Shown here piece by piece: positions 15,660 to 23,644 of a DNA stretch of 47,347 nt. Position 1 is the stretch's first letter, and each line of letters starts with the position of its first letter. The stretch is from Candidatus Magasanikbacteria bacterium CG10_big_fil_rev_8_21_14_0_10_47_10 (GTDB lineage Bacteria > Patescibacteriota > Patescibacteriia > Magasanikbacterales > UBA922): assembly GCA_002773135.1 (NCBI GenBank), contig PFCB01000030.1, positions 41,362-88,708 on the forward strand, read 5' to 3'. Under the pieces are notes generated by a model, which was given only the letters and a program-made list of their open reading frames with translations, did no database searches and was not told the DNA's origin. The translations under genes and the position numbers were made by a program.

Positions 15660-16496
15660 TTACAGGTTCTGGCCCACCTCGCGGACGATCGATGTGACCA
15701 ACCGTCCGAACGGCTCCTTCATGCCATCAACGACCTGCACGACCCCCTCGTGGCTGATCGGCAGCAGAGAACCCATGCCCGCCCCCATGTTCGTGACCAA
15801 GGCGAGGTCCAGCACCTTCGCCCCCATCTGGGCCGCAGCGATGACCTCGGGAACGGTGGACATGGTTGCCACGTCAGCGCCCATGCGCGCCATGGCCTCG
15901 ACCTCGGCAACCGTCTCGTAGGTGCGCCCCATCTTGAAGGCCGACACACCCCAATGGAAGGAGACCCCTTCGTCCAGCGCGCACCGCTTGGCGATCCGCA
16001 AGAAGTGCGGGTCGAAGACCTCCTCCATGGGCGAGAACTCCACGCCGAGCTCCGGAATCCCCGGGCCACTCGTGGGGTCGGGGCAGTTGAGCCCCAGCTG
16101 CGAACGAATCCCCACGATGTCGCCGGGCTCCAAGTTCCGCGTCACCGCCCCGGTTGCGTGCGTGATGATGAGTCGCTTCACGCCCAGTGTCACCATGAGC
16201 CGGGTGAGGAAGACCACCTCGTGGACCGTGTATCCCTCGTAGAGGTGGATTCGGCCCCGCAGCATGACCACAGGGACTCCCTCCAAGTAGCCCCAGACCA
16301 ACTGGCCGGCATGGCCGGTCACCCCCGGCACCTTGCAGTGTGGAATCTCATTGTAATCACAGAATACCGACTGCCCCACCAGGTTGGTCAGGTAGCCAAG
16401 CCCAGAGCCTAGCGTGATGGAAAACTTGGGGATGAAGTCCCCCATCATCTCCTTGACCGCCGCAGCAGCCTGATCGAGCTTTTCCTTCTCAGTCAA
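15660..16496 (-). CDS. Purine nucleoside phosphorylase (PNP family)
   Basis: 278 aa from a TTG at 16496, chosen because AAGGAG (16504-16509) sits 7 nt upstream; the frame is open 8 codons further. Family motifs: phosphate-binding GSGLGYL, GRIHLYEGY, the TGAV segment, MSTVPEVIAA, and LVTNMGAGMG (trimeric PNP/MTAP type). The reaction is phosphorolysis of purine nucleosides to base and ribose-1-phosphate, as expected in salvage-dependent CPR cells. Composition is strikingly GC-rich: 38 of 60 bases G/C at 15721-15780 versus 13 of 60 at 16561-16620 next to it. Codons are G/C-ending, suggesting recent transfer. Confidence 0.92.
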   Translation of the reverse strand: MTEKEKLDQAAAAVKEMMGDFIPKFSITLGSGLGYLTNLVGQSVFCDYNEIPHCKVPGVTGHAGQLVWGYLEGVPVVMLRGRIHLYEGYTVHEVVFLTRLMVTLGVKRLIITHATGAVTRNLEPGDIVGIRSQLGLNCPDPTSGPGIPELGVEFSPMEEVFDPHFLRIAKRCALDEGVSFHWGVSAFKMGRTYETVAEVEAMARMGADVATMSTVPEVIAAAQMGAKVLDLALVTNMGAGMGSLLPISHEGVVQVVDGMKEPFGRLVTSIVREVGQNL

Positions 16497-16550
16497 TGTA
16501 CTCTCCTTGGGGCTGAGCAAACCCCGTCATTACGCTCAGTTGCTTATGCC

Positions 16551-16579
16551 AAGCTAGCATTATTTTGGGTAAATGTCAA
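16551..16579 (-). promoter_or_regulatory. Promoter of the PNP gene
   Basis: Minus strand TTGACA (16579-16574), 17 nt, TAGCTT (16556-16551). The 50-nt leader can form either CTGAGC/GCTCAG or GGGG/CCCC pairing just before the AAGGAG ribosome site. Confidence 0.55.
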
Positions 16580-16600
16580 TATATAAAGGAAAAAAAGTAT

Positions 16601-16625
16601 AAAAAAATCTGCTCATATGAGCAGA
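16601..16625 (-). terminator. Terminator of the YdeI-like operon
   Basis: An 18-nt perfect palindrome (TCTGCTCATATGAGCAGA, 16608-16625) followed by seven Ts on the minus strand. It ends the transcript of the 680-aa, sugar transferase and YdeI-like genes and precedes the PNP promoter. Confidence 0.75.
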
Positions 16626-16636
16626 AAATAAATTTA

Positions 16637-16663
16637 CTTCCACTGCGGATGCATTTAGAATGG
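16637..16663 (+). repeat. Second copy of the CTTCCNCTGCGGAT-type repeat
   Basis: Reads CTTCCACTGCGGATGCATTT. See the copy at 15502. It lies between the YdeI-like stop and its terminator. Confidence 0.5.
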
Positions 16664-16763
16664 ATAAGTGAAAAAATATTGTTAACCAACGTGATATGTT
16701 TTGACTCTCCAGCCGACACATTACACTATATCCCTTCTGCTCGAATAACTATCACAATAGTCT

Positions 16764-17015
16764 TCAACGATGTTTACAACCGGGCCAGCAGCATGGCCGA
16801 CGCTTCCCTGATAATAGATCCGTGCGAGTCCTCTCTATTCGATGAGCACGTGTCTCCGGTTTCTTTGCTGATTCAACCCAACAAATCCATTCATTGCGCG
16901 CAAGCGGCGTAATATCTTCCCAAGCGGCTACTGCTTTTGGCACCGAGGTAAGAATCTTTTGTAAATCTGCCGGAATAGTATGAACCACTCCTGAAGATAT
17001 TTTTTTACTAGTCAT
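16764..17015 (-). CDS. YdeI/OmdA-like small protein
   Basis: 83 aa. The pattern DLQKILTSVPKAVAAWEDITPLARNEW...ESAKKPETRAHRIERT matches the YdeI/OmpD-associated (OmdA) C-terminal domain, including Trp and the KxxTRxxRI motif; it ends in CCWPGC, frequent in this family. The molecular function is unclear (some members are linked to stress or bacteriocin protection). AAGGAT directly precedes the ATG. The gene starts 25 nt after the sugar transferase stop and is last in the operon before a terminator. Confidence 0.75.
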   Translation of the reverse strand: MTSKKISSGVVHTIPADLQKILTSVPKAVAAWEDITPLARNEWICWVESAKKPETRAHRIERTRTDLLSGKRRPCCWPGCKHR

Positions 17016-17040
17016 ATCCTTAGTATGTCCATCCTTTCAA

Positions 17041-17691
17041 TTATATCCCCTCTGCCTTAAGGACCGTAATGATTGTTTGAAGAACTATCCTGATGTCTTT
17101 CAAAACAACAGCAGGCCCTGAATGCGATTCAATAAAAGAAATATATTCCTCATCCACATTCTGTTGAATGAGGAGACCACCTTTTTGTGCTTGGAATGGC
17201 CCGGTAATGCCACAACGAATTCTTTCACGCGTGTAATTGCCGCTTTTCTTTAATTTCTCAGAATTCTCAATGTTTGTCGGGCGCGGGCCGACCAATGTCA
17301 TATCTCCTATAAATATATTCCATAATTGCGGAAACTCATCCATATATATTTGTTTCAAAAAGCGACCGTAATAGGTAAGATTTTTTTTGTCTTTCTCAAG
17401 TGGCTTGGTATGAACGACCTTTCGCCGTCTTTGTTCTGACTCAATGACCCCTTTACTAAAAATACGAAACTTGCAAAAATTAAATCTCTTTCCTTCTGAT
17501 ACACGTGTTTCACAATAAAATAGTGGGGTTCTGGCCTTTGAAGAAATACTTTTTTCAATAAGCATCCATGCAGCAAAAAAAACAAGGAATGGAATTGAGA
17601 TAACGAACAACGAAATAACAGAAAAAATATCAAATAAACGCTTTGATACAGGAAATGGTACGGTCGTTATGCTGCGACGTTTTTCTGCCAT
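17041..17691 (-). CDS. Bacterial sugar transferase (polyprenyl-phosphate phosphoglycosyl transferase)
   Basis: 216 aa from ATG at 17691 (MAEKRRSITT); the open frame extends upstream through a repeat and is not favoured. One N-terminal hydrophobic helix follows the KRLFDIFS motif, as in WcaJ/PglC-type enzymes. The catalytic Asp-Glu dyad is in YMDEFPQLWNIFIGDMTLVG, followed by GPRP, and the C-terminal segment (RERIRCGITGPFQAQ) is typical. It transfers a sugar-phosphate from a nucleotide sugar to undecaprenyl phosphate at the inner membrane face, the first step of surface glycan assembly. The family's KFR motif is present (FCKFRIF). Downstream of the 680-aa secreted protein gene. Confidence 0.88.
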   Translation of the reverse strand: MAEKRRSITTVPFPVSKRLFDIFSVISLFVISIPFLVFFAAWMLIEKSISSKARTPLFYCETRVSEGKRFNFCKFRIFSKGVIESEQRRRKVVHTKPLEKDKKNLTYYGRFLKQIYMDEFPQLWNIFIGDMTLVGPRPTNIENSEKLKKSGNYTRERIRCGITGPFQAQKGGLLIQQNVDEEYISFIESHSGPAVVLKDIRIVLQTIITVLKAEGI

Positions 17692-17708
17692 ATGATAACT
17701 ATTAGCTT

Positions 17709-17768
17709 GCTCGGTGTAGCCAAGCAAAGCGAGGTGGAGACGGGCTCCCCTGCCGGATGCGTTCATCC
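17709..17768 (+). repeat. Dispersed repeat, copy related to 20073-20121
   Basis: It shares with 20073-20121 the ordered blocks GCTCGG, AGC(G/A)AAGCG, TGGAG(A/T)CGGGCTCCC and (C/T)GGA over about 50 nt, with few gaps. Its right end (17745-17768) joins the CTCCCC...CGGATGC motif seen at 15502, 16637 and 20538. It lies in the 181-nt spacer between the 680-aa gene and the sugar transferase gene. Confidence 0.5.
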
Positions 17769-17872
17769 GACATCTCTACTATCTTTGAGCACCCTATCTT
17801 TTGGGCACCGCGGTCATCTGGTCAGGCGATTACCCTTTTCTACAGTGAACTCTCTATTTTGGTGTACGGCTC

Positions 17873-19915
17873 TCATAACTCTGGCCCGTCATCGTACACT
17901 TCAGTATCTGGCAGAACCACAATTCTATCCCACCGAAATCCCAAAGATTGAAATGTTTCCTCATCTGGAATTTTCCTTTTTACTATTTCGCCATTATGCT
18001 GCACGAGCTGATACACAGTTGGATTCAATGAATATTTGACCAGTATCCCATTTGGACGACTATTGGAATCAAGTGCAACATTATCAATTTTGTACATGGT
18101 CAGAAGCTGTGCATCAACATCCTCTATCCAGCTGGACCACTCCGGACCAAAATTAAATGCAGCAGCATTCTCATCTTCAATATGATACAAAACGTTCTGG
18201 AGTAACAAATACACTTTCGAATCAGATGGTGTTTTTACCAGCGCCCCCGAAGCAGGACTATACTTCGGACCCCAAGGAACAAATCCTAGAGGATCATCAC
18301 TCATCATATCTAGAACCGTCTTCTCTACAGCGGAAACATTGTCCCAACTATCATAGTATGTAAAAAAGACTGATCGATGCAAAATGGGTCTTTTTTTGCA
18401 ATCATCCGTAATAATATATATGGCAGATGAGCCTTCAGATTTATATGGCTTCCCCGGATCTAAAGGGCACCGGTCACGTCCGTATATCTTTATGGGAGTC
18501 TCTTCCATGAGAAGCGTCAAATAGGACATGGAGAACCAGGCAGCAGCCTTGCTCTCCTTTGGCACAAACGACAATCCATCTTCTGGCTGGTATAGTTGAC
18601 CAGATGGAGACCGTCCAATCATTGAAAAAAAATGATCTGCTCGAAGGTTTGCCCACGTTTCGGCAGGAATTCCACCATCATCGAGCCCGTAGACAGATGC
18701 CTGCACGTCAAACATAAAAAAATTATCAAACGACTGAATACTCCAGTCGATCCCCTGCGGATAGTACAATGTTGCCTGTGAGGGGCGATATATTGTGCCG
18801 CCCGGTGCATCGTACGGTGGAGATTGCCACTGATGATGACGAAGGTTGTCGTAAACCAGTTCCATATTCCAAAAGGAAGCAGCCGGGATATCTTGACCTC
18901 CCAGTAAAAAAATGATTGGATTCCACAAATTCATGTGGGCCGCAGCCATATAGTCAGGATGAACTCGGCCATGATTGTAGAGATATCCTTCTTCTTGAAT
19001 ATTCCATCCTCCAAGCCATGTTGATAGTGTTTTACCATCAATAATTTGTTCGCTATGCGTGTCCGACTCTTTTGCGAACGCAGAGAGCATCCACTGAATA
19101 CTGCGCGCTCTCCACACTTCTACATGTGGATGATTTGGCATCATGTTTACGGCCAGCGCAAAAATATTTGCATTCCAGGCATTTTCTTCGGCCTTACTGT
19201 CATCCGTACAATCATTGCAGTATGGCGGCAAGGAAACAAAACGATCTGCTTCGAACGCAACCATATTTGTGACATGCTCCTGTGTTTCGACCGGCAATGT
19301 ATCCCATACAAACCAGCTTCCAAAACCAACAAAAAATGACCAATGTGCGCACTGCCAACAATCTCCCCATATGCCACCATTTGCCATATGTGCTTCACTC
19401 AAAGAATCAATGAGTTCCCCCTCTATCGCAAAAAGTTCTGCCGTATTTGAGCCAAGGATTTCGTTATCTACAACGTCCAAACCCAAAAGAATACCAAGTG
19501 CCATGACTGTTTGGGCCGGTGGGCGAACATGGTTCTCTGTATATCCTTGAAGTTCGTATTGGCCATTGTTCACGGTCATATTTGCGCCAATCTCATGCTC
19601 AAGAACATACGAAAGAACTCTATTGGAAAGATAGAGTGTCTTCCCCGAAAGATCCTTTGACGCAAATGGTCGGAATGTATCTTCCTTCGCCAATCTATCT
19701 TGCCGCTCCTGTAACACAGAAAGCATATCTGGACGATGTGTCTTTTCAGAATCATACGGCATATTTTCATTCACCGCGAAGGTAAACGACGGAACCAGCA
19801 GGCAGAATAAAATAAGCCAAAAAAAACAAAGCGTTCTGCCCGTTATACGATGTACTGGTACGAAAAATATTGAAACACCAGTCTTGGACGATATCTGAAT
19901 ATTTAATGTGAACAT
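17873..19915 (-). CDS. Secreted 680-aa protein, alpha-barrel glycosidase-like with C-terminal repeat domain
   Basis: 680 aa. A long basic N-terminus leads to a signal helix (about 28-47, CFFWLILFCLLVPSFTFA). The large middle part (about 55-540) is Trp- and Asp-rich with repeated helical segments (GGIWGDCWQCAHWSFF, NGRVHPDY-like stretches), reminiscent of alpha/alpha-barrel carbohydrate enzymes, but catalytic residues cannot be assigned. The C-terminus (about 560-670) holds two beta repeats of the type GxLVKxxxxxxVYxLxxxxxxxI, common in CPR surface proteins. The next gene makes a glycan-initiating transferase, so a role in surface polysaccharide processing is plausible. A G/A-rich ribosome site precedes the ATG. 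Confidence 0.65.
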   Translation of the reverse strand: MFTLNIQISSKTGVSIFFVPVHRITGRTLCFFWLILFCLLVPSFTFAVNENMPYDSEKTHRPDMLSVLQERQDRLAKEDTFRPFASKDLSGKTLYLSNRVLSYVLEHEIGANMTVNNGQYELQGYTENHVRPPAQTVMALGILLGLDVVDNEILGSNTAELFAIEGELIDSLSEAHMANGGIWGDCWQCAHWSFFVGFGSWFVWDTLPVETQEHVTNMVAFEADRFVSLPPYCNDCTDDSKAEENAWNANIFALAVNMMPNHPHVEVWRARSIQWMLSAFAKESDTHSEQIIDGKTLSTWLGGWNIQEEGYLYNHGRVHPDYMAAAHMNLWNPIIFLLGGQDIPAASFWNMELVYDNLRHHQWQSPPYDAPGGTIYRPSQATLYYPQGIDWSIQSFDNFFMFDVQASVYGLDDGGIPAETWANLRADHFFSMIGRSPSGQLYQPEDGLSFVPKESKAAAWFSMSYLTLLMEETPIKIYGRDRCPLDPGKPYKSEGSSAIYIITDDCKKRPILHRSVFFTYYDSWDNVSAVEKTVLDMMSDDPLGFVPWGPKYSPASGALVKTPSDSKVYLLLQNVLYHIEDENAAAFNFGPEWSSWIEDVDAQLLTMYKIDNVALDSNSRPNGILVKYSLNPTVYQLVQHNGEIVKRKIPDEETFQSLGFRWDRIVVLPDTEVYDDGPEL

Positions 19916-20026
19916 ATTTTCTTCTCTTCCATCTTTGAATTCGTATTATGACAGAAAAAAAAGGAAAAAAGAAGTAAAATACATATCATCACTATCTGAT
20001 GTTAAAAACATTTTCACATTAAATAT
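19899..20026. repeat. 14-bp inverted repeat bracketing the leader of the 680-aa gene
   Basis: ATATTTAATGTGAA (19899-19912) and TTCACATTAAATAT (20013-20026) are exact reverse complements 100 nt apart. One arm begins at the codon after the ATG of the 680-aa gene; the other abuts its TATACT -10 element. It may be a protein-binding pair or a long-range RNA stem near the start codon. Confidence 0.6.
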
Positions 20027-20032
20027 AGTATA
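20027..20032 (-). promoter_or_regulatory. -10 element of the 680-aa gene
   Basis: TATACT on the minus strand. The -35 region is poor. The leader would be about 105 nt. Confidence 0.4.
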
Positions 20033-20072
20033 ACAAAAAACTCGAACGAGTGCAGTTCAAGTCAACCTGGAT

Positions 20073-20121
20073 GCTCGGCGGAGACGAGCGAAGCGCGATG
20101 GAGTCGGGCTCCCTATCTGGA
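20073..20121 (+). repeat. Dispersed repeat, partner of 17709-17768
   Basis: A GC-richer block starting GCTCGGCGGAGACGAGCGAA, inside an 80-nt segment whose ends (AGTTCAAG near 20054 and CGAACT near 20129) form an imperfect inverted repeat resembling tRNA T-arm sequence. Confidence 0.5.
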
Positions 20122-20147
20122 CGAGTTTCGAACTGTTTTTGCTAAAT

Positions 20148-20342
20148 CTAAACACCAATTTTCCAAGTATTCTTTTCCCGGAACGCTGAAATAGACTGTC
20201 GTTTTGCTGCATTAAAAACAGCAGATGGGGTTGTGTCTTGTTCTTTTGCATAATCAGAAAGTGGAATAATAGTCAGGCTCTGCAAATATGCAAGACGTTT
20301 GTGCAATGACTCAAGCACATTCAAAGAAAGAATTTTCTCCAT
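20148..20342 (-). CDS. Small helix-turn-helix protein (antitoxin/excisionase-like)
   Basis: 64 aa from ATG at 20342 (MEKILSLNVL); a GTG 10 codons earlier is also possible. The C-terminal half (IIPLSDYAKEQDTTPSA, then VFNAAKRQSISAF and a Trp-Lys-Ile end) has the layout of a winged or MerR-like helix-turn-helix as in excisionases and some antitoxins: helix, turn, recognition helix, beta wing. No toxin partner is visible. It lies between two clusters of tRNA-like repeats and may belong to a mobile or decayed island. Confidence 0.5.
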   Translation of the reverse strand: MEKILSLNVLESLHKRLAYLQSLTIIPLSDYAKEQDTTPSAVFNAAKRQSISAFREKNTWKIGV

Positions 20343-20503
20343 TTGTTTTGTGTTCTTTCCGCTGTCATACACTTGAAATGCCTCATAGTAGGATTGCTTC
20401 TCTTTTTATAGAGATCAACCTTGAACATCTACACATCCTCAAAGTTCGAATCCAGTCTTGGGTAAGTCCTTTTTGTAGTATTTTTGAACCAATAGTTTAT
20501 CTA

Positions 20504-20531
20504 AAAACAAAGCATTATTATGCTTTGTTTT
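20504..20531 (-). terminator. Terminator downstream of the frameshifted large gene
   Basis: AAAACAAAGCAT (20504-20515) pairs with ATGCTTTGTTTT (20520-20531), a 12-bp stem with a 4-nt loop and U tracts on both strands. It lies about 55 nt past the true stop of the minus-strand gene. Confidence 0.7.
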
Positions 20532-20537
20532 ATTGAG

Positions 20538-20565
20538 CTCCCAGACCTGGATGCATTCAGAACTG
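20538..20565 (-). repeat. Partial tRNA-Asn 3'-end duplicate
   Basis: Positions 20537-20552 are identical over 16 bp to 23683-23698, the acceptor/T-arm end of the tRNA-Asn gene, in the same orientation 3.1 kb away. Inward of that the T-loop sequence is altered (GCATTCAG in place of TCGAACC). It resembles a decayed attachment-site copy or a tRNA-derived repeat. Confidence 0.55.
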
Positions 20566-20584
20566 TGGATTGGGACAACTTGAC

Positions 20585-20688
20585 CTACAATTCTACTCTA
20601 AATGCACGTTCCCATGAATATGGAAACGGGTGATACGAAAATTGATGGGTACGAGATAGTTCATACAATGGGAGCCCTTTTGATTCAA
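20585..20688 (-). pseudogene. Displaced C-terminal frame of the large orphan
   Basis: After about 20760 the convincing coding sequence moves to another minus frame. It reads SKAVLIPVDKHIHSNRGE and ends at 20585 in PFPYSWERAFRVEL. The main frame instead runs 21 unconvincing residues to a stop at 20689. A one-base insertion or deletion near 20748-20765 would join the two. This entry marks the part beyond the main-frame stop. Confidence 0.6.
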
Positions 20689-23577
20689 TCACTGTTTGCA
20701 TTTCTCCACGATTTGAATGGATATGTTTATCAACAGGAATAAGAACTGCCTTGCTCCAATCTCTCGTGCGCATTGTTTTGAAAAATCAATCATGGCGTCA
20801 TAGACTTTCTCGGCATTGACCTCCCGCAAAATAGTAAGATTCGGGTTAATACCAGGCAATGACAAGTATCTTTCTCCATTATCGGACACTATTTCAAAAT
20901 GCATTCCGCCCCTAGCAATGCCATCTTCTCCAAACATCACCACGTTTGAAAAGTCTTCTTTATTCCACAGTTGTTGATCAACTGCGACACAAACTCCCAT
21001 GTTCAGTCCGACGACAGAATGCACACGTTCCTTTGTAATCCGAAATTTCACCACCAGTTCTTCTCCACCTTCTGCTTCTTCGACGAATTTCCACTTCTCC
21101 AACTCACGCTGCATGGCAGGACCGTCTGCCCCCATAATCTTTTGTGAGATGACTGAGGACAATTTACCGGCATGTGTCCGCTGCGCGTTTGCTGCGTCAA
21201 GCTTGGCATTCACAATATCTGCGATCTTTTCCACCAATTCCGCCCCATTTTCAATATCCTCGGTGTATTCCCACATCTTAAATACTGTATCCGTATCGCA
21301 CACAACCCCGAATCGTTGAAATATATCCTTCACTCGCTGTGTCTTTTCTTCCTGGCCCATGTTACTTTTCATGACCCCAATAATCGAACGAACCGCCGTT
21401 TTTTTGGCTTTTGGACTTATGTCTGTCTTCAAGGCATCTTGAATTTGTTTATTGAAACCGTCTGGATCAATTGTACTATAGGCAGTCAAAGCTGCGTCTG
21501 CAATGTCCCGCAACCCGTCTTTTGACCACTCAAAAAGGGCAACCGCTTCCTCTCTTTCTGAGGCGGCTGGGATAAGCTTCATCCCCCCTCGCGCCAAGTG
21601 AAGCGCATAGCCAAAACGAAGGGCCTCATCTTGAAGTGCTGCATCTTTTTTTACCAATATTTCAAGCAGTTTTCTTCCAAACTCAACCACTTGGGCTGAA
21701 CCGACATCAATGACATTCTGGTTTGCATTTCCCTCTCCATCACCATCACCAACGATTTTCTTTTGATTGACCTCGCGCACGACATCTGCCATCAGTTCCC
21801 ATGGCTTATCAGAAAATTTCTCTCCTTCGTTAATGTCCCATTTCCCCAAGGCAAACCGTGCTTCCTTCCCCTGGAACGATTCCCATTCAAGTGGCACATC
21901 ATCCTGTCTTCCTTCTCTTGTCTGAATCAGCCCGCGATATTCATGGCGAGAGACCCCAACCGCAGGAGGAAAGACATGCGTGACAAACCCAATACCTTCT
22001 TCCGTAAGAAATTCATTATCCCACTCGCCTCCTTCAATGGTGTGGATTTTTTCGCCCACAGCGGCAATCATTTCTTGTGCAACGGCTTCTGGCGAATCAC
22101 CGGCCTCGACGCGATGTGAAAACGTTTGGAGCAGACTTAGGACCCATGGAATCTTGTTGCGTACAAAATCGATTATGTATGGCCGTTCGCTAAGGGGTAG
22201 TGTTGACCCCTTGAGTTCTCCCCCCTCCCTTCCAAAACTCGCATCCAGATAAAACGCAAAAAAATCGTTAAACTTTGCGCCGGTTTCAACCATCAGCTGG
22301 CGAAAAATCTTCGCTGATGCCTCGTCAGGACAAATAATGTTCATAAGTTCATTTTCGCCCTGATCAAACTGATCAACACGATCCAGAAGTTGATCCATTA
22401 CTAGTTTTGCAATGGCAGGCTGCGTCTCCAAGATTCCTTTGCACAAAATGTTTACGCGGGCATCGCACGACAATTCGAAATTCCTAATGGAAAACCCATC
22501 TACCCGATCACAAAAGATCTTCAATATAGACAGCGTACTTTCTACTTCTTTTGCTGGAAGCCTTTGCAAAAGGTCGGGCAGCTTGCTGGCAATAAAATCT
22601 TGCGCATCAGGATGATACAATATTGCTCTGTGTTTCAATGTTGAAAGCAACCACTCTCTGTCTTCTGATTCAATCTCCTCATACCCACTAAAACCATCTG
22701 TAAGATTGCTTGCGGTTGCTTCAAAATGTGCTTTATAGTCTTCAACGTCTAGTTCGCCAAACTCAAATGCCCTCAATTGGGGAATACTCAACCTATACAT
22801 AAGCCGATCTTTACCATATTCATTCCCTCGAGAAATTTTTTGCCTAATTTCATCAGTTGAAAAATACTGTAGGACATTTTTATATTCGCCACCCATTACC
22901 TCATATGAAAAAAAATCTGGATTTCCATCATATACATCTCTGATGAGTTCATTCCACTCAGCGTCTGTGAATACCCCCTCAAAGGCTTCTCTTTTCCCCG
23001 TCAAAGACGTAACCAACAAGCTCATCTCACTGCCATAAATATTCATCATAGCAACATTGCCTGGGGGGGGAATCTCTTTACTGCTTAGCTGGTCAATAAG
23101 GATCTTCTTTTTTTCTTTCGAGTCATACAAAGACCATGGAAAATTTTCAAAATGCGCATGCCTGCCAGGAGCAAACCAGTATTCCAATACCAACCCCTTA
23201 TCGCATCGTTCCAGCACAGATTTGGGGACACGCAGAATATCGAAGTCACGCATTAAAAAAAATGCTTTTTGGACCCCTACATCTGCCTGAATCCCTAGCG
23301 GCAAAAGGCCAAAAAGTTGCGACATCCCCCGTTCATGTTGAAACTTGTCTACAACTTGTTCAATAAATTTTGGATCTGCCCAGTATTGCGAATCAATAGA
23401 AGATACAATCTGCTCCCAATTTGGATATCCTCCGGCATCTCTCAACTGCGCAAAAAGACTTTCCAGTTGCTTTAGCGCAGCAGCGGTATCACGTTCTTCT
23501 TCTTGCATTTCTTGCAGCCCCTCAGAAATCATCGCTCCCTCAGATAGAGAGGATTGCTTCATGCCTTTTCTTTCCAT
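20689..23577 (-). CDS. Large uncharacterised soluble protein (962 aa, frameshifted near its C-terminus)
   Basis: No signal peptide or membrane helix; mostly helical and charged throughout, with a compact mixed region near the end (GLNMGVCVAVDQQLWN, GGMHFEIVSDNGERYLSLPGI). I recognise the C-terminal style from large CPR orphans but know no function. Coding quality stays high until about 20765, then switches frame, and the intact product would end at 20585. M1 (23577) lies almost on a candidate -10 element (TATAAC, 23579-23584), so the start may be the second Met at 23562. A terminator lies at 20504-20531. It sits alone between tRNA-Asn and the tRNA-like duplicate. Confidence 0.75.
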   Translation of the reverse strand: MERKGMKQSSLSEGAMISEGLQEMQEEERDTAAALKQLESLFAQLRDAGGYPNWEQIVSSIDSQYWADPKFIEQVVDKFQHERGMSQLFGLLPLGIQADVGVQKAFFLMRDFDILRVPKSVLERCDKGLVLEYWFAPGRHAHFENFPWSLYDSKEKKKILIDQLSSKEIPPPGNVAMMNIYGSEMSLLVTSLTGKREAFEGVFTDAEWNELIRDVYDGNPDFFSYEVMGGEYKNVLQYFSTDEIRQKISRGNEYGKDRLMYRLSIPQLRAFEFGELDVEDYKAHFEATASNLTDGFSGYEEIESEDREWLLSTLKHRAILYHPDAQDFIASKLPDLLQRLPAKEVESTLSILKIFCDRVDGFSIRNFELSCDARVNILCKGILETQPAIAKLVMDQLLDRVDQFDQGENELMNIICPDEASAKIFRQLMVETGAKFNDFFAFYLDASFGREGGELKGSTLPLSERPYIIDFVRNKIPWVLSLLQTFSHRVEAGDSPEAVAQEMIAAVGEKIHTIEGGEWDNEFLTEEGIGFVTHVFPPAVGVSRHEYRGLIQTREGRQDDVPLEWESFQGKEARFALGKWDINEGEKFSDKPWELMADVVREVNQKKIVGDGDGEGNANQNVIDVGSAQVVEFGRKLLEILVKKDAALQDEALRFGYALHLARGGMKLIPAASEREEAVALFEWSKDGLRDIADAALTAYSTIDPDGFNKQIQDALKTDISPKAKKTAVRSIIGVMKSNMGQEEKTQRVKDIFQRFGVVCDTDTVFKMWEYTEDIENGAELVEKIADIVNAKLDAANAQRTHAGKLSSVISQKIMGADGPAMQRELEKWKFVEEAEGGEELVVKFRITKERVHSVVGLNMGVCVAVDQQLWNKEDFSNVVMFGEDGIARGGMHFEIVSDNGERYLSLPGINPNLTILREVNAEKVYDAMIDFSKQCAREIGARQFLFLLINISIQIVEKCKQ

Positions 23578-23644
23578 AGTTATACAATAATGAATTACAA
23601 TATTACAATCAGGATATCAATATTCAAATCCAAAATCAACCAAT

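Noticed and set aside
15556-15921. Plus-strand ORF starting MNTKEQKQPD and running into the PNP gene
   Set aside because: Most of it is the antisense of PNP codons; long antisense frames are expected in GC-rich coding DNA. The first 35 codons look natural but have no ribosome site.
15750-16412. 220-aa plus-strand ORF opposite PNP
   Set aside because: A shadow produced by GC-rich third positions; His/Arg/Pro-rich with no motif.
16565-16912. 115-aa plus-strand ORF
   Set aside because: Overlaps the YdeI-like gene antisense and a terminator; no ribosome site.
20436-20459. T-arm-like sequence on the plus strand, possible tRNA
   Set aside because: The T stem does not pair and no acceptor, D or anticodon arms precede it; kept only as part of the repeat family.
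20745-20770. Programmed -1 ribosomal frameshift in the large orphan
   Set aside because: No X-XXY-YYZ heptamer and no obvious downstream stem or pseudoknot; a simple indel is more likely.
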